Assembly: GCA_963576735.1 (NCBI GenBank)
Contig: OY755173.1
Span: forward strand, 17,578,873 to 17,642,872
Source of the DNA: Bedellia somnulentella
Taxonomy: Eukaryota; Arthropoda; Insecta; Lepidoptera; Bedelliidae
DNA length: 64,000 nucleotides
Reading direction: 5' to 3'
The translations under genes were made by a program, and so were the position numbers. The notes under the pieces are model-generated. The model did no database searches. It had not been told where the DNA came from and saw only the letters and a list, made by a program, of their open reading frames with translations. This document shows, one piece after another, positions 1 to 11,574 of this stretch (the stretch's first letter is position 1; each line of letters begins with the position of its first letter).

Positions 1-444
1 GTAAACTTAAGAAACATTATGTTTTGACAGGGTAATTCATCACTTATATAAAATAACAACATCCTTCATCATCAACATTGCAAAGTTAGATTATTTTAAT
101 TTGTACTTGTCCATATTTTAAACAAAGTTTTAATATCTTTAAATCTGCTTTACTGAATGAATTATTTGCTAAATTACAGAGATAGAAAATGTTAAACTAA
201 TTTAAGTAATAAAACTTTTCATTTTTTTAGCACATCAAAATCCAATCATATTGTGGTAATCAAACAGCTTGTACTAGGCTAATCCAGATTTTTAGAGTTT
301 GTGAGTCAGAATAAACCATTTATAATGGTAATCATGTGCGACTGGCAACAAATGAACGTTTTTTCTTCTTCTTCTTCTAATTCCCCAAATATCAGATACA
401 AATATAAATAACTATACTTCTGTAAGATGATTCAGGAAAATCCA
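1..444. other. A+T-rich sequence downstream of the POLR2M-like gene
   Basis: I see no coding region here. The stretch lies beyond the stop codon of the minus-strand gene at 445-1380 and would hold its 3' untranslated region. A TTC-rich run near 362-378 is the only local low-complexity feature. Confidence 0.5.
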
Positions 445-1380
445 TTAACTCATGACTGTAAATGTGACTCCACCTTTATCAGGCTCTTCATCAATTACTT
501 CTTCCTCAGACGCTACTTCTGTATCATCAGAATCTGATTCACTGTTTTCATCTCTATAAGCACCAAATTTAGACATATCTTGTGGCAAATCTCCAATTTT
601 TATAGAAACTCTACTCTGCAATTTCTCTGCAGCATGTCGAGCTTCAATTTCCTTTAAATTTTTATTATAATCTCTCTGTAACTGCAGGGACTCTTGGAGT
701 GAGAGAGTTTTAACAGGACCATGCTTTATTGGAGGAGGTGTTGCTGCTGTCACTTCCCAAAATTTACCCTTTTTTCTAATCATTTCTTTCTCAGGGTTAT
801 GTACATCAGATTTAGTTGTTTTATATGGTTTAAACTCATTTGTATGTTTAGAGTTTGGATTGTGTTCAGTTTTATTGACTAAGTATTTTATATGTGGTAT
901 TTCACCAATTTCTTTTAAGTCTTCTACTGTAATCTTGGGACTGTCTTGAACAATCTTGATAACTTTTTCTTGCTTTGTAGTTTGACTGAGTATGTGCATA
1001 ACATCTTCAGGATCACTATCGTCATCAGAGTCTAGACAAACGTCTCTTTTTGATTTGATAGTCCCCTCCCATTCGACATTTTGAATAGATTCTTTATCAA
1101 TATCATTGATTTTTAGGTTATTTAATAAATTGCTAGGATCTTCTGCATCCTGTTTTAATTTAAGTTCTTCCAGTATCTTATTAAGAAATTGACGCAATTT
1201 ACTACCTTTATCAGCAAGTTTATTTATAAAAGTAGTGTGGTTCAATAAATTTAGCTGTCGATCTCGGAGTTCCATTAGTTCAGGAATAGATTTCGTTGAT
1301 AAATCAGTTATTTTACCATCTATTTCTGTCTTAGGCGGTGGTGGTAATAGACCAGGAATTTTCCCGTTGATTTTCCTCAT
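445..1380 (-). CDS. POLR2M: POLR2M / Gdown1-like RNA polymerase II-associated protein
   Basis: A single-exon reading frame of 311 residues starting at the ATG at 1380. The clearest family signal is near residues 33-70, where a SIPELMELRDRQLNLL stretch is followed by a KLADKGSKLRQF motif. This resembles the conserved N-terminal helix (an L.DKG.K core) of the GRINL1A/POLR2M family. Members of that family bind RNA polymerase II, compete with TFIIF and make transcription Mediator-dependent in the nucleus. The protein is highly charged, with acidic clusters near 116-124 (DSDDDSDPED) and at the C terminus. Those and a late helical segment (LQESLQLQRDYNKNLKEIEARHAAEKLQ) fit a largely unstructured polymerase-binding protein. 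No intron is needed. The assignment rests on motif recall, so a search should confirm it. Confidence 0.7.
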   Translation of the reverse strand: MRKINGKIPGLLPPPPKTEIDGKITDLSTKSIPELMELRDRQLNLLNHTTFINKLADKGSKLRQFLNKILEELKLKQDAEDPSNLLNNLKINDIDKESIQNVEWEGTIKSKRDVCLDSDDDSDPEDVMHILSQTTKQEKVIKIVQDSPKITVEDLKEIGEIPHIKYLVNKTEHNPNSKHTNEFKPYKTTKSDVHNPEKEMIRKKGKFWEVTAATPPPIKHGPVKTLSLQESLQLQRDYNKNLKEIEARHAAEKLQSRVSIKIGDLPQDMSKFGAYRDENSESDSDDTEVASEEEVIDEEPDKGGVTFTVMS

Positions 1381-1689
1381 AATAGGGCTTTAGTACCAAT
1401 TCGCAATATTTTACTTACACTAACACAACACAACACAACCCAAATCCAAAATCACGGCCTTATGACTCCTTTAGTTTGTTTTTGACCTTAGGGTAGATAT
1501 GGGGTAGATTGATACTGACAGTATTATTTGTTTTTATCCTTGTTTCATTTTAGAACAGGGTAAGATATAAACTATGCAGCCTATAGTGTTGAGTGAGTCA
1601 TAAATCCTAGATGTTTAAATATAAACCAAAACTAACTCAAGGAAGGTAATCTTTGTCGTATGCATAAAAATGTTGGATGTGTAAGAACC

Positions 1690-1982
1690 TATGGCACTAA
1701 AAATAGTCCGGTACACTCTTCGACCCTACTTATAATTATCATTATGTTCTATTTATTTTATAATGAGTGCACATTTTGTTTCTTTATATGTATATATTTT
1801 CTGACTGCAAAGCAAGTACGTATAATTTAATGTAATGTATGTTGCGACTACATTCCATCTTAACACCTCAACTACTGAACTGAAAACTATTTTGGATGGA
1901 AATCGGATGCAAAAAATAAAGTCCAAGCGGACGAAGTCGTGGGCAAAAAGCTTGTAGTGGAATAAATAACATACATACATAC
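1690..1982 (-). repeat. Interspersed repeat with CACGACTTCGTCCGC head
   Basis: Read on the minus strand from 1982, the sequence runs from a TATG microsatellite into GCCCACGACTTCGTCCGCTT. That resembles the GCCCGCGACTTCGTTCGCGT head near 63705 and the looser GCTTCGCGCGG version near 54790. I recognise it as a common degenerate lepidopteran interspersed repeat but cannot assign a class. The 75-residue open frame here follows the repeat and is not a gene. Confidence 0.5.
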
Positions 1983-1988
1983 AAATTT

Positions 1989-2240
1989 GACGACAGCCGT
2001 GGCTGAGTGGATAGGTGACTAGCTTCTCGGTCCGGAGGTTGCGGGTTCGATCCCCGCTGAGGGCATCATTTATGTGATGAGCGTAAATGTTGTTTCTTAG
2101 TCTTGGATGTTATTTATATGTGTATTGTATAATATTAAATATATCGTTGAGTTAGTATCCCATAATACAAGTCTTACTTAGTTTGGGGCTAACTTGATCT
2201 GTGTATAATATGTCCGTATATATATTATATTATATTATAT
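1989..2240 (+). repeat. tRNA-derived SINE, family A (copy 1)
   Basis: The head has a tRNA-like box A (TGGCTGAGTGG) and box B (GGGTTCGATCCC) about 40 bases apart. Next comes a non-tRNA body beginning CATCATTTATGTGATGAGCG and ending in a TATAT-rich tail. A second copy at about 62859-63080 shares both head and body, which shows this is a dispersed SINE. No acceptor stem can be formed, so it is not a functional tRNA gene. Confidence 0.75.
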
Positions 2241-2505
2241 ACTCACGGCTATAAATCCGGCTGTGTAGTGTCAGCTTAGAATAGCACTACCCCATTTCCT
2301 CCCGTGGGTGCTTTTAAGAGGCGGCTAACGGTATTACGACTATTTAAGTGGTTTTCGGGTGAAGTTATTGGAGACCCGTCACAAACTTTCTTTTTACAAT
2401 CGTTTTCCCACTTAATTTCCAAAAGTGGCTGAGGAATTTCTTTTTCTGAAGCTCTAGCTACCGCTTTTTGGTATTTATGGCCGTGAGTATATGAATTTAT
2501 GTAAG
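2241..2505 (+). repeat. SINE-like family B (copy), about 250 bp
   Basis: This is one of about a dozen copies in the window. In sense orientation the unit starts with a version of TGTGTAGTGTCGGCTTAGAAT, passes through AAGTGGCTGAGGA and ends GGGATTTATAGCCGTGAGTATATG with a TATG tail. This copy is preceded at 2241-2260 by the reverse-complement tail end of another, so two partial copies abut. Other copies are near 13050-13152, 15399-15615, 25797-26048 (reverse), 30239-30484, 33953-34203, 40235-40320 (reverse), 41395-41660 (reverse), 50383-50430 (reverse), 50994-51213, 55424-55672 (reverse) and 56104-56345. Confidence 0.8.
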
Positions 2506-3222
2506 AAATAAGCACTTTTGTTTTCCTCCAAGGGCCTATGTGGTCCCTCTAGTTCGCAGCTGGCATAACTTACCACTATAACGCATTGGAGAGCCATTTA
2601 GTCATTCTTTCGTTAAAATAAAAACAAAACATGCCAAAAGCAAAGGTGTACACGTCAAAGACTAAAGTCTTGTCGATAGCTACGGCAGTGGGTAGTCTGA
2701 TTACGTAGTAATCTCTATATAGTTTGTGTCCAAAATAAAAATTATAATTGTCCATTGTCAAAGTCAAAACAAACATATGTCAATGTCATAATAAGTAAGA
2801 GTGTATAGAGTGCGTTCCGATTCTTGCGTTTCAAGACAACGACGCGCCGAGAGCGTTTAAAATATCTGAACAAGGAGTAGACATCCAAAACCCTCGATCC
2901 AATTTGGCCCATCTAGTTCTAGTATTTTCATTCGTTCGTGGGTTGACTGACGCACTCAAAAACAATAAAAAAAAAACCAAAAAACATATGTTATTGTTAT
3001 TTTATTCTCGCTTTCAATAATTTAGAAGTAAAATCAAATCATTAAATTAAATTTATAGTGACACGATATTCGGTCTTCTTTTTTCGGGTAGCAGTATCTT
3101 TCAGTTATAGGTACAGGTTCGGAACATAAAATCACCATAATTTTACTCGTAGTAGAGAGTTACTTGTTCAGAAATATCTGATTTACTGGTGATGAAGTAC
3201 ATATTAGATTAATGGTGAAGCC
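2506..3222. promoter_or_regulatory. Region upstream of RBM18 (5' region)
   Basis: No coding sequence is evident. The stretch separates repeats from the first RBM18 coding exon and would hold its promoter and 5' untranslated region. I saw no clear TATA or initiator arrangement I would defend, so its regulatory role is inferred from position only. Confidence 0.35.
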
Positions 3223-6200
3223 ATGGATGGTACGGTGAGTAATTATCTATTCATCTACAAAATCATAAATTCCTATTTGCCCTTTATTTCTATGTGGGAG
3301 GCCCAGTGCTGCCTTATATAAATGATGAGAAAATTATGAGAGAAGATTATTTCTTTCACAACATTCATGCTGTGAAGGAAAAAGTCTGGCAGATGTACTA
3401 ACATATTGTGTAATTTTTGTCACCTGGGATTCAGTGTGTGTACTTTTGCCTTGACAGCATCTTTGTGATAACATTGTTTCATGACTTAGCCATATGATTT
3501 TCCTTATGATGTTTTATGATATTTGAACTTGACGAACAAACCACATTTATGACTTAAGAAAAGACACATTAGTGTTGGGCTCACTCAGGATTTGTGAACA
3601 TTAAAAGTAGTGTATTATATATAATAATTGGGATGCTGGGTCAGTCAGCCCGTGACCATGACACTAGTAGGTGTGCCAAAACTTCAGGTAAACATATCTC
3701 GTAAGTGATTTAAAAAATATTTGTTGGTTAATCCCGAATATTATATATAATGTCTACAATCCGTGAGAGTTTAAAAAGTGTATTAGAAGTAGTGGTCTTT
3801 TAATTGTATTATAACGATTTCCTTCTCTCTGTATTTGCTACACTTTTGGATATCTGATTCATCTGGGTAGTCGAAACTTTAATTACTACTTGAAAGACAT
3901 TCATTGTTATTTTAGTGTTCTGTTATATATTTTTTTTCTTATAGATATAATATTAATCATTTCAGCTGCCAGTGCGATTGGACCCATCTCCCAGCAATGG
4001 GCATGCTGAGAGGAGATTATGGGTGGGGAACTTGGATCTTCGGATAACCGAGTATGTATTTATTATAATTATATAAGTTGATATTTGACTGGTTTGACTT
4101 ACTATGCTAAGAAGATTGTGATAATCCAGAGATTTGGTGTAATTAATTAATTATTATTGTGTGGTGTTGGTTTGGATAATACTACGCTGTTTCTTTCCAT
4201 GGGTGTTCGTAAGCTGCAGCTACCTCGTATCTAGGAATTAATGTATGTGTGTAATTAGTACTGATAGAAGAAATTAGACAATAGGTTATGAAAGAATATA
4301 GTCACAGTTATGAAGAATTACCTGAATGATTGAATCTTTGAGTCTAGTTATTTATTTATTTATTTAACTTAAGGCACACAAACAGTACAATTACATTAAT
4401 ATACATAATGGCTTTTCAAAAAACATAAATTTTCAGTAAAAGCACCTTAACTGTGTACACAGCATGACTTGCTTTGTGAGATTTTGATAAATTTAATAAA
4501 GTAATATTTAAAATCTATAACATTGTACATAATTATGAAATAATGTGAAAAGATAATGTAATGAACAGTACATGAAATTATTTTCTATGAGAAAATAAAT
4601 GACAGAAATAATAAAAAATAAAAAATAAGACAACATAATTAAATGACTAAAACAATAATAATAATAATAAATTAATTTAACATGACAGAACAGAAGAGAT
4701 AATTATAGTGAAACACATAAATTTAAGCATTTTTTGCGGAAATTACATAGCGAATTGTGATAGACGTCAGGGGCGCTATCGACATCTTCTTGGCTAGCAC
4801 ACAAAGAGTTATACAACTGGCACATTCTATGGACAGGGTTGTTGGCGGTGATATTTGTTTTCATTATGGGAACTAAAAATGGTCGAGAATTCCTAAGCGT
4901 TCGTTGTGGAACATTGAAACAGATGCACTCGAGGATGGATGTGCTCATCAAACCATTTATAACTTTGTGCAGAGTCACTAAGTCCTGCAACTGTCTGCGC
5001 GCTAGCAATGGGTGCAGATTAAAATGGTTGCATCTAGCCTCGTAAGAGCTCAGTGCTCTCCTCAATCCCGCGCGAGTAGCCAAGATCCTAGTGAAGCGTT
5101 TTTGGATGGATTCTATATTGTTGATATGTATGTTGTATATCGGTGACCATATTATACAAGCATATTCAACATTACTAAGGACTAAAGATTTAAAAAGAGC
5201 TATTAAGCTAGAGGGGTTTTTGAAATCTTTTGTTATTCTGGATAAGAACCCTAAAAGGCTATAACATTTCTTAACGACGTAGGAACAGTGCTCAGTGAAT
5301 GTTAACCTTTCATCCACCAGAACGCCAAGGTCTTTAGCTACTGTTTTCCTTTCAATTGTTATCTGCCCAATCCTGTAGTCATGCAATATACGTTCCCGTC
5401 TCAATGAAAAAGAGATTGCAAAACACTTGGCCACGTTTAGTGTCATGTGATTCCGACGGCACCAATTGCTCAGGGTATCTAAATCTCCTTGTAAACTATA
5501 ACAGTCTTCAGGTGTGCGCACTGTTCTAAATATTTTTAAGTCGTCAGCGTATAACAAACACGGGTTATAGAGCTGGCTGACAAGATCATTGATGAAGATG
5601 TTGAAGAGCAGTGGGCCTAACAAAGATCCCTGAGGAATTCCAGACGTAACATGTATAGACCTTGAAAAATAACCCTTCAGCGCAACCAATTGAGTCCGAT
5701 TTCGTAAATAGGATTTCAACCACCTAAGCAAATTACCATGGATACCGTAAGCTTCCAGTTTAACATGAATGATTGGGTGCATAAGCTTGTCGAAGGCTTT
5801 CATGAAGTCGGTGTATACTGTGTCAACCTGAGCACGTTCACTGAAAGCTTTGTATATATAATTGGTGTATTCCATGAGGTTGGTCACAGTAGACTTCCCA
5901 CTCACAAAACCGTGCTGTTCTGGAACCAAAAAGGGTTTCATGTGAAAACTAAGTGCATCGAACACGAACGACTAAAATACCTTCGAGAAGCATGATAAAA
6001 TACTTATTGGCCTATAATTAGAACAATCATTTGTACTTCCAGATTTAAGAATAGGAACAATAAAAGCCTTTTTCCACTGAGACGGGAAGCACCCTTTCTT
6101 AAGGCTTTTATTAAATATTATAGCTAGGGGATATGAAAGAGTTTCAGCACAAGACTTCACAAACGTCGGCGGGATGCCATCGGGACCAGCCCCTTTGTTT

Positions 6201-9200
6201 TCGTTTATCTGTGAAAGCCTTAGTGCGATATCACTCTGCGATACTGAAAACTCGGACAAAGTTATGTTAGACTTTATATCGTGAAAGTTAATCGGGGGGA
6301 GTTTGTCGTCTTTTACGTAAACAGAAGCGAAAAAATCAGCGAAGAGATCGCAAACATCTTTCGCTCCACTTTTACGTGTATTTCCGAGAAACATAGTATC
6401 TGGGATGGTAGGATTACATTTTTTCGATTTGACAAAAGAAAAGAATAACTTATTATTTTTAAATAGCGAAGATTCAATATTGTCTATATAATCTGAATAA
6501 CAGTCCCTAATTAATTGTTTCGCCCGTGCACGAAGTAAGGAGAATTCGTCATAGTCGCGAGGATTACCGTATCTTTTAAATCGCCTATGTGTCTTATGTT
6601 TAGCTTCGATGCATTGTTTCAGTGACTCTGAAAACCATATAGGGTAAGAATTATTGTTTATTCTTTTCAAAGGGCAATTTTTACTAATTATTGAGTTTAA
6701 AACAGAGTAAAACTCTTCAGTGATACTATCGATATCGTCACCATCAAGGACTTCGGACCACTGAACCGCCTGTATGGATGAATTGCAGTTGGGAATATTA
6801 CATTTTCTGTAGTTCAAAATTTTCTTAGATATCGGTTTAAGAGGTTTCGGGCCACTAAAGATGTCAACTTCGAAGGCTGGATGATGAAGATCGAGTTTTG
6901 AAATACCGGTACATTCCGTTAATAGTAAATGCTCATAGTCGCTCAAGTATAAGTCCAATGTTCGGCTATTTTGATTTGATATATGATTATACTGATTTAA
7001 GTGGCCGAGGCACATTAATTGTTGTAGCATTAGTGACCTAGAATCTGAGTTTGAGCTGTTCATCGACATGCCGTGTGACTTTGGGTTAGGTACCCATGTT
7101 AGGCTGGGAAGGTTAAAATCACCGAGAACTATAGTTTTACTGTGGGCATTTTGACATTGTATTAAATTATCTGTGCACAATAAAAGCCATCTTTTATACT
7201 TGTCTAATGATAAGTCCGGTGGAAGATAAACAAGACACACAATAAAGTAAATGTTTAAGGTTGGTTCGTAGATTGTAACCCACATATCCTCAAACTCACT
7301 CTCCCAATGTTGACAACGAGAGAAACTAATGTTCTTTTTTATGGCTATCAATATACCCCCTCCTGAGGATTTGGAAGACGAAGTAGATTCGCGATCTCGT
7401 CGAAGAACCACGTACCTGTCGTCTATCAGTTCGCTACTATTAATTCCGCTATCCAAATTAGTTTCACATAAACAAATAATGTCGTAATTTTCATTTAATA
7501 CATTTAAGAATACGTTATTTAGTTTCGACCTTAACCTATTAACATTTTGATAAAATAATTTCATTATATATCACATTAGAATCATCCAAATATCATTACG
7601 AATATAAATTAATATTAAAATCGAATTAAACAAATAAAATTAATTTAAATGAGAAAAACTATTTCTATCCTTAATTAACAAAGCAGGTGCCTTTTCGTCT
7701 TTTCTCAAATAGACTTTTCCATATTTAACCCAAACATATTTATAATTATTATCATTTGCGTATTTTCTTGCCAATGCGTGAACATGTTTCATTTCGGGAG
7801 ATAGATGTTCAGACACGAATATTCTTGATACATCTCCTGTTGCTCCGATGTGTCCTGAGTTCAAAAGATCGTCCGGGTGACTGTTGTTGTAGCGACGAAC
7901 CCCCGAAATTATGTTGTCGCGGAAGCGCTCCGAAGGTAGTGTCAGGAGTACTGTACGGGGACGGGCCGATTTGGAGTCTAACTTGGCTATACGGCGGCAC
8001 GCCCGGATATCGTTTTCGGTGATCGGCACGCTAATAAGATTGGCTAAAGATTTAACCAATTGAGCTAGATCCTCGTTGCATTTCTCCGGTATGCCATGAA
8101 TTTCTATGTTTAGACTGCGAGAGTGTTTTTCAGCGGCGATTAAACGGTTCTCTAGGCTTCTTATGTCGGCTTGAAGCTTATTGTTCTGGGCTTCTAGAGC
8201 GGAAATTTTGTTGTTAGTCGCATTAATTTCTCTTTTGCAATCATTTTGTTCCGCAGCTAAAAAGTCCGTGGTGACTGTAAATTCAGTCTTCAAAGAGTCA
8301 GTAACTGCTGTAATTTGACTGGACACTGCAGCATTAATATATTGTGTTAATGACGTTCTCAACTTATGGATCTTCGAGTCAAACAGGTCGCTGAATTGTT
8401 TTAATGTCCCCACTAGACAGTAGCTTATCTTTTAATCAGAATCAATTAGATTCAGTCAAACCCAAAGTTTTTAAAAGTGACAGTGTTACTTTTGTATATT
8501 TATAATGTATGCCTAAATGATAGTCAGATCACCTATTTCACTTAAGTTTTTACACCCTTAATAATGCTACAAGGCATGCTGAAGAAAAGAATAATCTGGG
8601 TATCTTTAAAGTCAAATATGTATGACTTTTAGAATAGTTGTCAAACGAAGCAAGAAAAAATACTCAACAGCATTGCATTTAATCTCTGGTTCTCAGCAGT
8701 GGACAAGCAGTCTTAACTAACTTGAAATATATTTGAAATAATGGTGGCAACCATCTTGCCACTTACAATAAATCAATCCTTTGATTAAAAACTTTGTGAC
8801 CAGCGATTATGTCGCAGTTGTGATAGCAATAATATTGCAACTTAACATACCATCGGCAGTCACATAAATCTGTAATCAGGGGTCCATTCGCAGATCTAAA
8901 ATCAAATCAGAGTACTCCTCTGCTCTTTAGCTTGGTATTAAAAATGTAAATTAAACAAGTTCCTTTGTTCCTATCGGTATCAACTATTGAAACTTGTCCG
9001 CGCCTACGGCAACATCGAGAAGTTTGACATGCTTGTACACCGGAGCGGCCCCAACGCAGGCCAGTCCCGCGGCTTTGCCTTCGTCACCTACAAGGTGAGG
9101 CAGGACGCTTTGAAGGCAATGAGCTCTTTGAATGGACAGCTTCTTGGATCTAAGAAGATATCTGTGAAATTTGCTAAGAATGTGGTGAGTTTGAATATAT

Positions 9201-10259
9201 TTCTTTATTAAAAATAGAATCTTAAAAAGTTTAAAACTGCAACCTAACAAGGGATAAACAAGAAAAGTAATGTATAGGGTACATATATCGTCAAGATAGA
9301 TTCGTGGTACGTAAGCCTTTTTCGTCCGGCAAAAATAACTAAAGCTTATAATTTCTAAGCAACTTTTGGAAGTAAGAAGTTAAGAGGTTGCTTTGTTGGC
9401 GTTAGTTTTCAAACGCAATAGAAATTAATATAGTGAGAATCAAGTCTGCTCACTCGAATGTGGACTAATGTTGCATTTCTGAATTTTTAAAAGCTGAATG
9501 CACAATCAGACTTCTGCAGAAGTTATGATATGAAAGTTTGTCATTCACAACTATTTTCATTCATAACAATGAATTTTCTTTTTTATTGATTTTTATTATT
9601 TTGATTTTATTCTTTGGGACATAACTTTTAATTGACATGTTTTTATAATTTTCATTTATTTGTATTTTGTAGTTTTCATTTTGTGTTGTATGTAATGGCT
9701 AAATATGGGCTACTAGCCTGAAATAAATGATTTTTATTATTTTTTTATTTTATTTAAATTCTCATAAATGTAGCTACTAATTCTGACGTGTGATATTTGG
9801 TTTCTTGGTTGAGGTACCACCGGCATCGTAAACTTATCCCTTAAAAAGTATGAATACACTACTTAATTACATCAATATAGGTATAGGTAGGTCGGGACTA
9901 ACGATCGCCATTATATACGATCCTGGCAAACCTCTCTAGCTTCATTTAAATCCATCAATATAAAATGTTTTTGTGATTTCCAGGACGATCAAATAAAACC
10001 AAAGCCAGAACTCGGCATACCGGCACTAGCTGCTAACAACTTAACAGAATCCAAACTCAGCAAGAAAACAGCCATACAATCTATAGAAGCTAAGCTGAAA
10101 ATGATGGAGAATACGAAAGAAGAAGAAGAATTCGTTGTGAACAAAGAAGTCAGTACTGGACCGCCCCTTATAGCGCAATACCAGACGAAACTACACCAGC
10201 CAACGTACAAATCTGCTAGTTCTTTTAAAAGAAGACATCCATATCATAGGAAAAGATAA
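3223..10259 (+). CDS. RBM18: RBM18-like RNA-binding protein (single RRM)
   Basis: Four coding exons are supported: 3223-3234 (MDGT, then GTGAGT), 3966 to 4051 or 4055, about 8977/8981-9184, and 9984-10259 (stop TAA). The RRM RNP2 is RLWVGNLD in exon 2 and the RNP1-like strand is RGFAFVTY in exon 3, followed by the AIEAKLKMM-type helix (here SIEAKLKMM) and a basic C terminus typical of RBM18. Family members are small single-RRM nuclear proteins of poorly known function. Phases are 0 between exons 1 and 2 and between exons 3 and 4. The exon 2/3 join is odd. Family similarity demands ITEY joined to QLLKL, but no AG precedes exon 3 at that point; the bases before GTATCAAC are CTATCG. Intron 2 contains a CR1-like LINE in antisense and intron 3 contains an RTE scrap. 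Confidence 0.88.
3395..3640 (-). repeat. Decayed tRNA-SINE family C copy in RBM18 intron 1
   Basis: It carries recognisable blocks of family C in reverse orientation: the CACCTGG.TTCAG block, the TTAAGAAAAGACACATT block and the final CAGGATTTG block. They appear in the same order as in the better copy at 51220-51577. It is diverged and has lost the tRNA-like head. Confidence 0.55.
4703..7564 (-). pseudogene. LINE ORF2: endonuclease plus reverse transcriptase, split by one UAG
   Basis: The ATG at 7564 opens an apurinic-type endonuclease (CETN at residues 33-36; LGDFNLPS further on). The RT domain begins with GAGPDGIPP. At 5972-5974 a TAG interrupts the frame; the same frame then continues to 4703, so this is a point nonsense change and not a frameshift. 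After the stop come the RT block with YTDFMKAFD, the SGIPQGSLLGP block, the catalytic YADD and the SNVEYACIIWSP tail characteristic of Jockey/CR1-group elements. Such proteins nick target DNA and copy their RNA in place. The downstream piece is 420 residues when counted from an internal GTG. Confidence 0.88.
7640..8413 (-). CDS. LINE ORF1: coiled coil plus FP25K-like domain
   Basis: 257 residues. A long helical, heptad-rich region (roughly residues 40-95, ending NNKLQADIRSLENRLIAAE) precedes a domain beginning NIEIHGIPE and containing ENDIRACRR. That resembles the baculovirus FP25K-like domain found in ORF1 of many insect LINEs. The expected role is RNA binding and chaperoning in the retrotransposon particle. 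No ATG opens the frame: the best upstream start is GTG at 8411-8413, with a stop in frame just beyond (8432-8434), so the original start codon may be lost. Confidence 0.75.
   Translation of the reverse strand: MGTLKQFSDLFDSKIHKLRTSLTQYINAAVSSQITAVTDSLKTEFTVTTDFLAAEQNDCKREINATNNKISALEAQNNKLQADIRSLENRLIAAEKHSRSLNIEIHGIPEKCNEDLAQLVKSLANLISVPITENDIRACRRIAKLDSKSARPRTVLLTLPSERFRDNIISGVRRYNNSHPDDLLNSGHIGATGDVSRIFVSEHLSPEMKHVHALARKYANDNNYKYVWVKYGKVYLRKDEKAPALLIKDRNSFSHLN
9545..9752 (+). repeat. LINE 3'-end-type repeat in RBM18 intron 3
   Basis: An A+T-rich segment ends ATGGCTAAATATGGGCTACTAGCCTGAAATAAATGA. The same block occurs in reverse at about 29675-29935, in RRN3 upstream sequence. The shared block and A/T-rich body suggest the 3' end of a non-LTR element; I cannot name the family. 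Confidence 0.6.
9889..9962 (-). repeat. RTE 3'-end scrap in RBM18 intron 3
   Basis: It contains CGATCCTGGCAAACCTCTCTAGC and CATCCATCAAT, matching the 3' end of the full RTE copy at 19951-23157 in the same orientation. It is a severely 5'-truncated relic just before the last RBM18 exon. Confidence 0.7.
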
Positions 10260-11570
10260 TATGTACTCGTAATTTGCACTTTGTAGGTCTAGTGGTTCAA
10301 TTCAGGTTTATGATGTATTCGATTCTCTCAATATTTCTCCTAATCGCCCTGACATGTGTTTATGAGGTATAATAATAATTAGAACTAGACAATTCGGTAT
10401 GCAAAGTTTTTTTTGGTATTTATTAAATATTTTTATTTGATAGCAAACACGAAAATAAAAGACTAATTTGAATGTTTTTCATTTAAAATGAGTAATTATA
10501 AAGTTATGTTTTTTTAAAGATTGTTCAATTTGTTCTCTTAATGACGTCATCGAGCAACAAAACCACGTAGCCACATGCAAATCAAGCGAAATTTTAAATA
10601 AAAATGTAACTGATTACAAAACATTTCACGAATTAGTGATCTCAAATGATATTGTTACAATATTATATTAAATAAATTTATGATTTTCGATATTCTATTA
10701 ATAAACTGCAAAAAAGAAATTTCTTTGAAATAACATTGAAGGTCAAATACTGTTACAGTTTTTTGATCCAATAAAGGTCATTCATCATAACTTTATTTGA
10801 TTTAATTTCAAGAAAATATTGTTTACAAACCTAATATCTCGAAATGGTTTTGTAATCAGCATCACTTTTATAAAACTTTGCATACCGAATTGTTTATATA
10901 GATTGTGTAGATTAACGCATAGCTATCTGTTATACCATGTTGTTGGATCCCTTTTAGTTATAAGACCGCCAATTGTAATTTACGCCGTTTTAATAAATAT
11001 ACTTTTTTACTTTTACTGATTGAGTGCTGTTTGGGTTACAGCTAAAACAAATAGTTCATAAAAATTTAGAACTTGAAAACCTTCATGCAGTTAATTACAC
11101 TCGAAGTATATGATTTCTAATTAAGATAAATTATTGCCCAATTGCAAGATCAGAGTACAATTGAATATTAATGATAAAGGAAACTATTTTTAATATCTTT
11201 TGCTATGTCGTTATAATGCCATGTAGTGCTGATTGCGAGTTGTATAGAATCGTAGACGCCATACTAAACTACTGCCAAGGAGTAAAAGAGATATAAATAT
11301 GAATTGTTTTTACTCTGTTGTATGTAAAATTATCATTAAGAACTTTATTTCTTTTAAAACTGGTCCTCATTTTTGTGTGTGAAGAAAAAAACCGATTGTA
11401 ATATATACGAGTTATAAACTTTTTCATTAAGTCAGATCTATTAATGTTTCTTTTTATATGTTTCAACAATGGCTTATTTGAAACTTACAATGTGTTATTT
11501 AAAACTAACAAGATTTCAATAATCTCCCAAGTACTTAATCGCTTTATTAATCAATACTTTCGTAACCGCT
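10260..11570. other. A+T-rich intergenic sequence after RBM18
   Basis: It contains the RBM18 3' untranslated region; candidate AATAAA signals occur near 10453 and further on. No open frame here looks like a gene and no strong repeat family was recognised. Confidence 0.45.
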
Positions 11571-11574
11571 TCTG

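Larger units (their letters stand above)
4348..8431 (-). mobile_element. CR1/Jockey-group non-LTR retrotransposon, nearly complete
   Basis: A two-ORF LINE lies antisense within RBM18 intron 2. ORF1 is at 7640-8413 and ORF2 runs from 7564 to 4703. The 3' region extends to a run of TTTA repeats at about 4348-4366, which on the element's own strand is an (AAAT)n tail. The 5' limit is unresolved; sequence upstream of ORF1 to about 8431 and perhaps further belongs to it. I could not find a target-site duplication. One in-frame nonsense codon in ORF2 suggests the copy is dead. Confidence 0.85.

Noticed and set aside
1989..2066. A tRNA gene with boxes A and B
   Set aside because: No acceptor stem forms, and the same head and body recur at 62859-63080, so it is a SINE.
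5965..5990. A frameshift in the CR1-like ORF2
   Set aside because: Both parts are in the same frame; the break is a single TAG codon at 5972-5974.
7756..8022. Plus-strand 88-residue frame and its partner on the minus strand at 7809-8000
   Set aside because: They are shadows of LINE ORF1.
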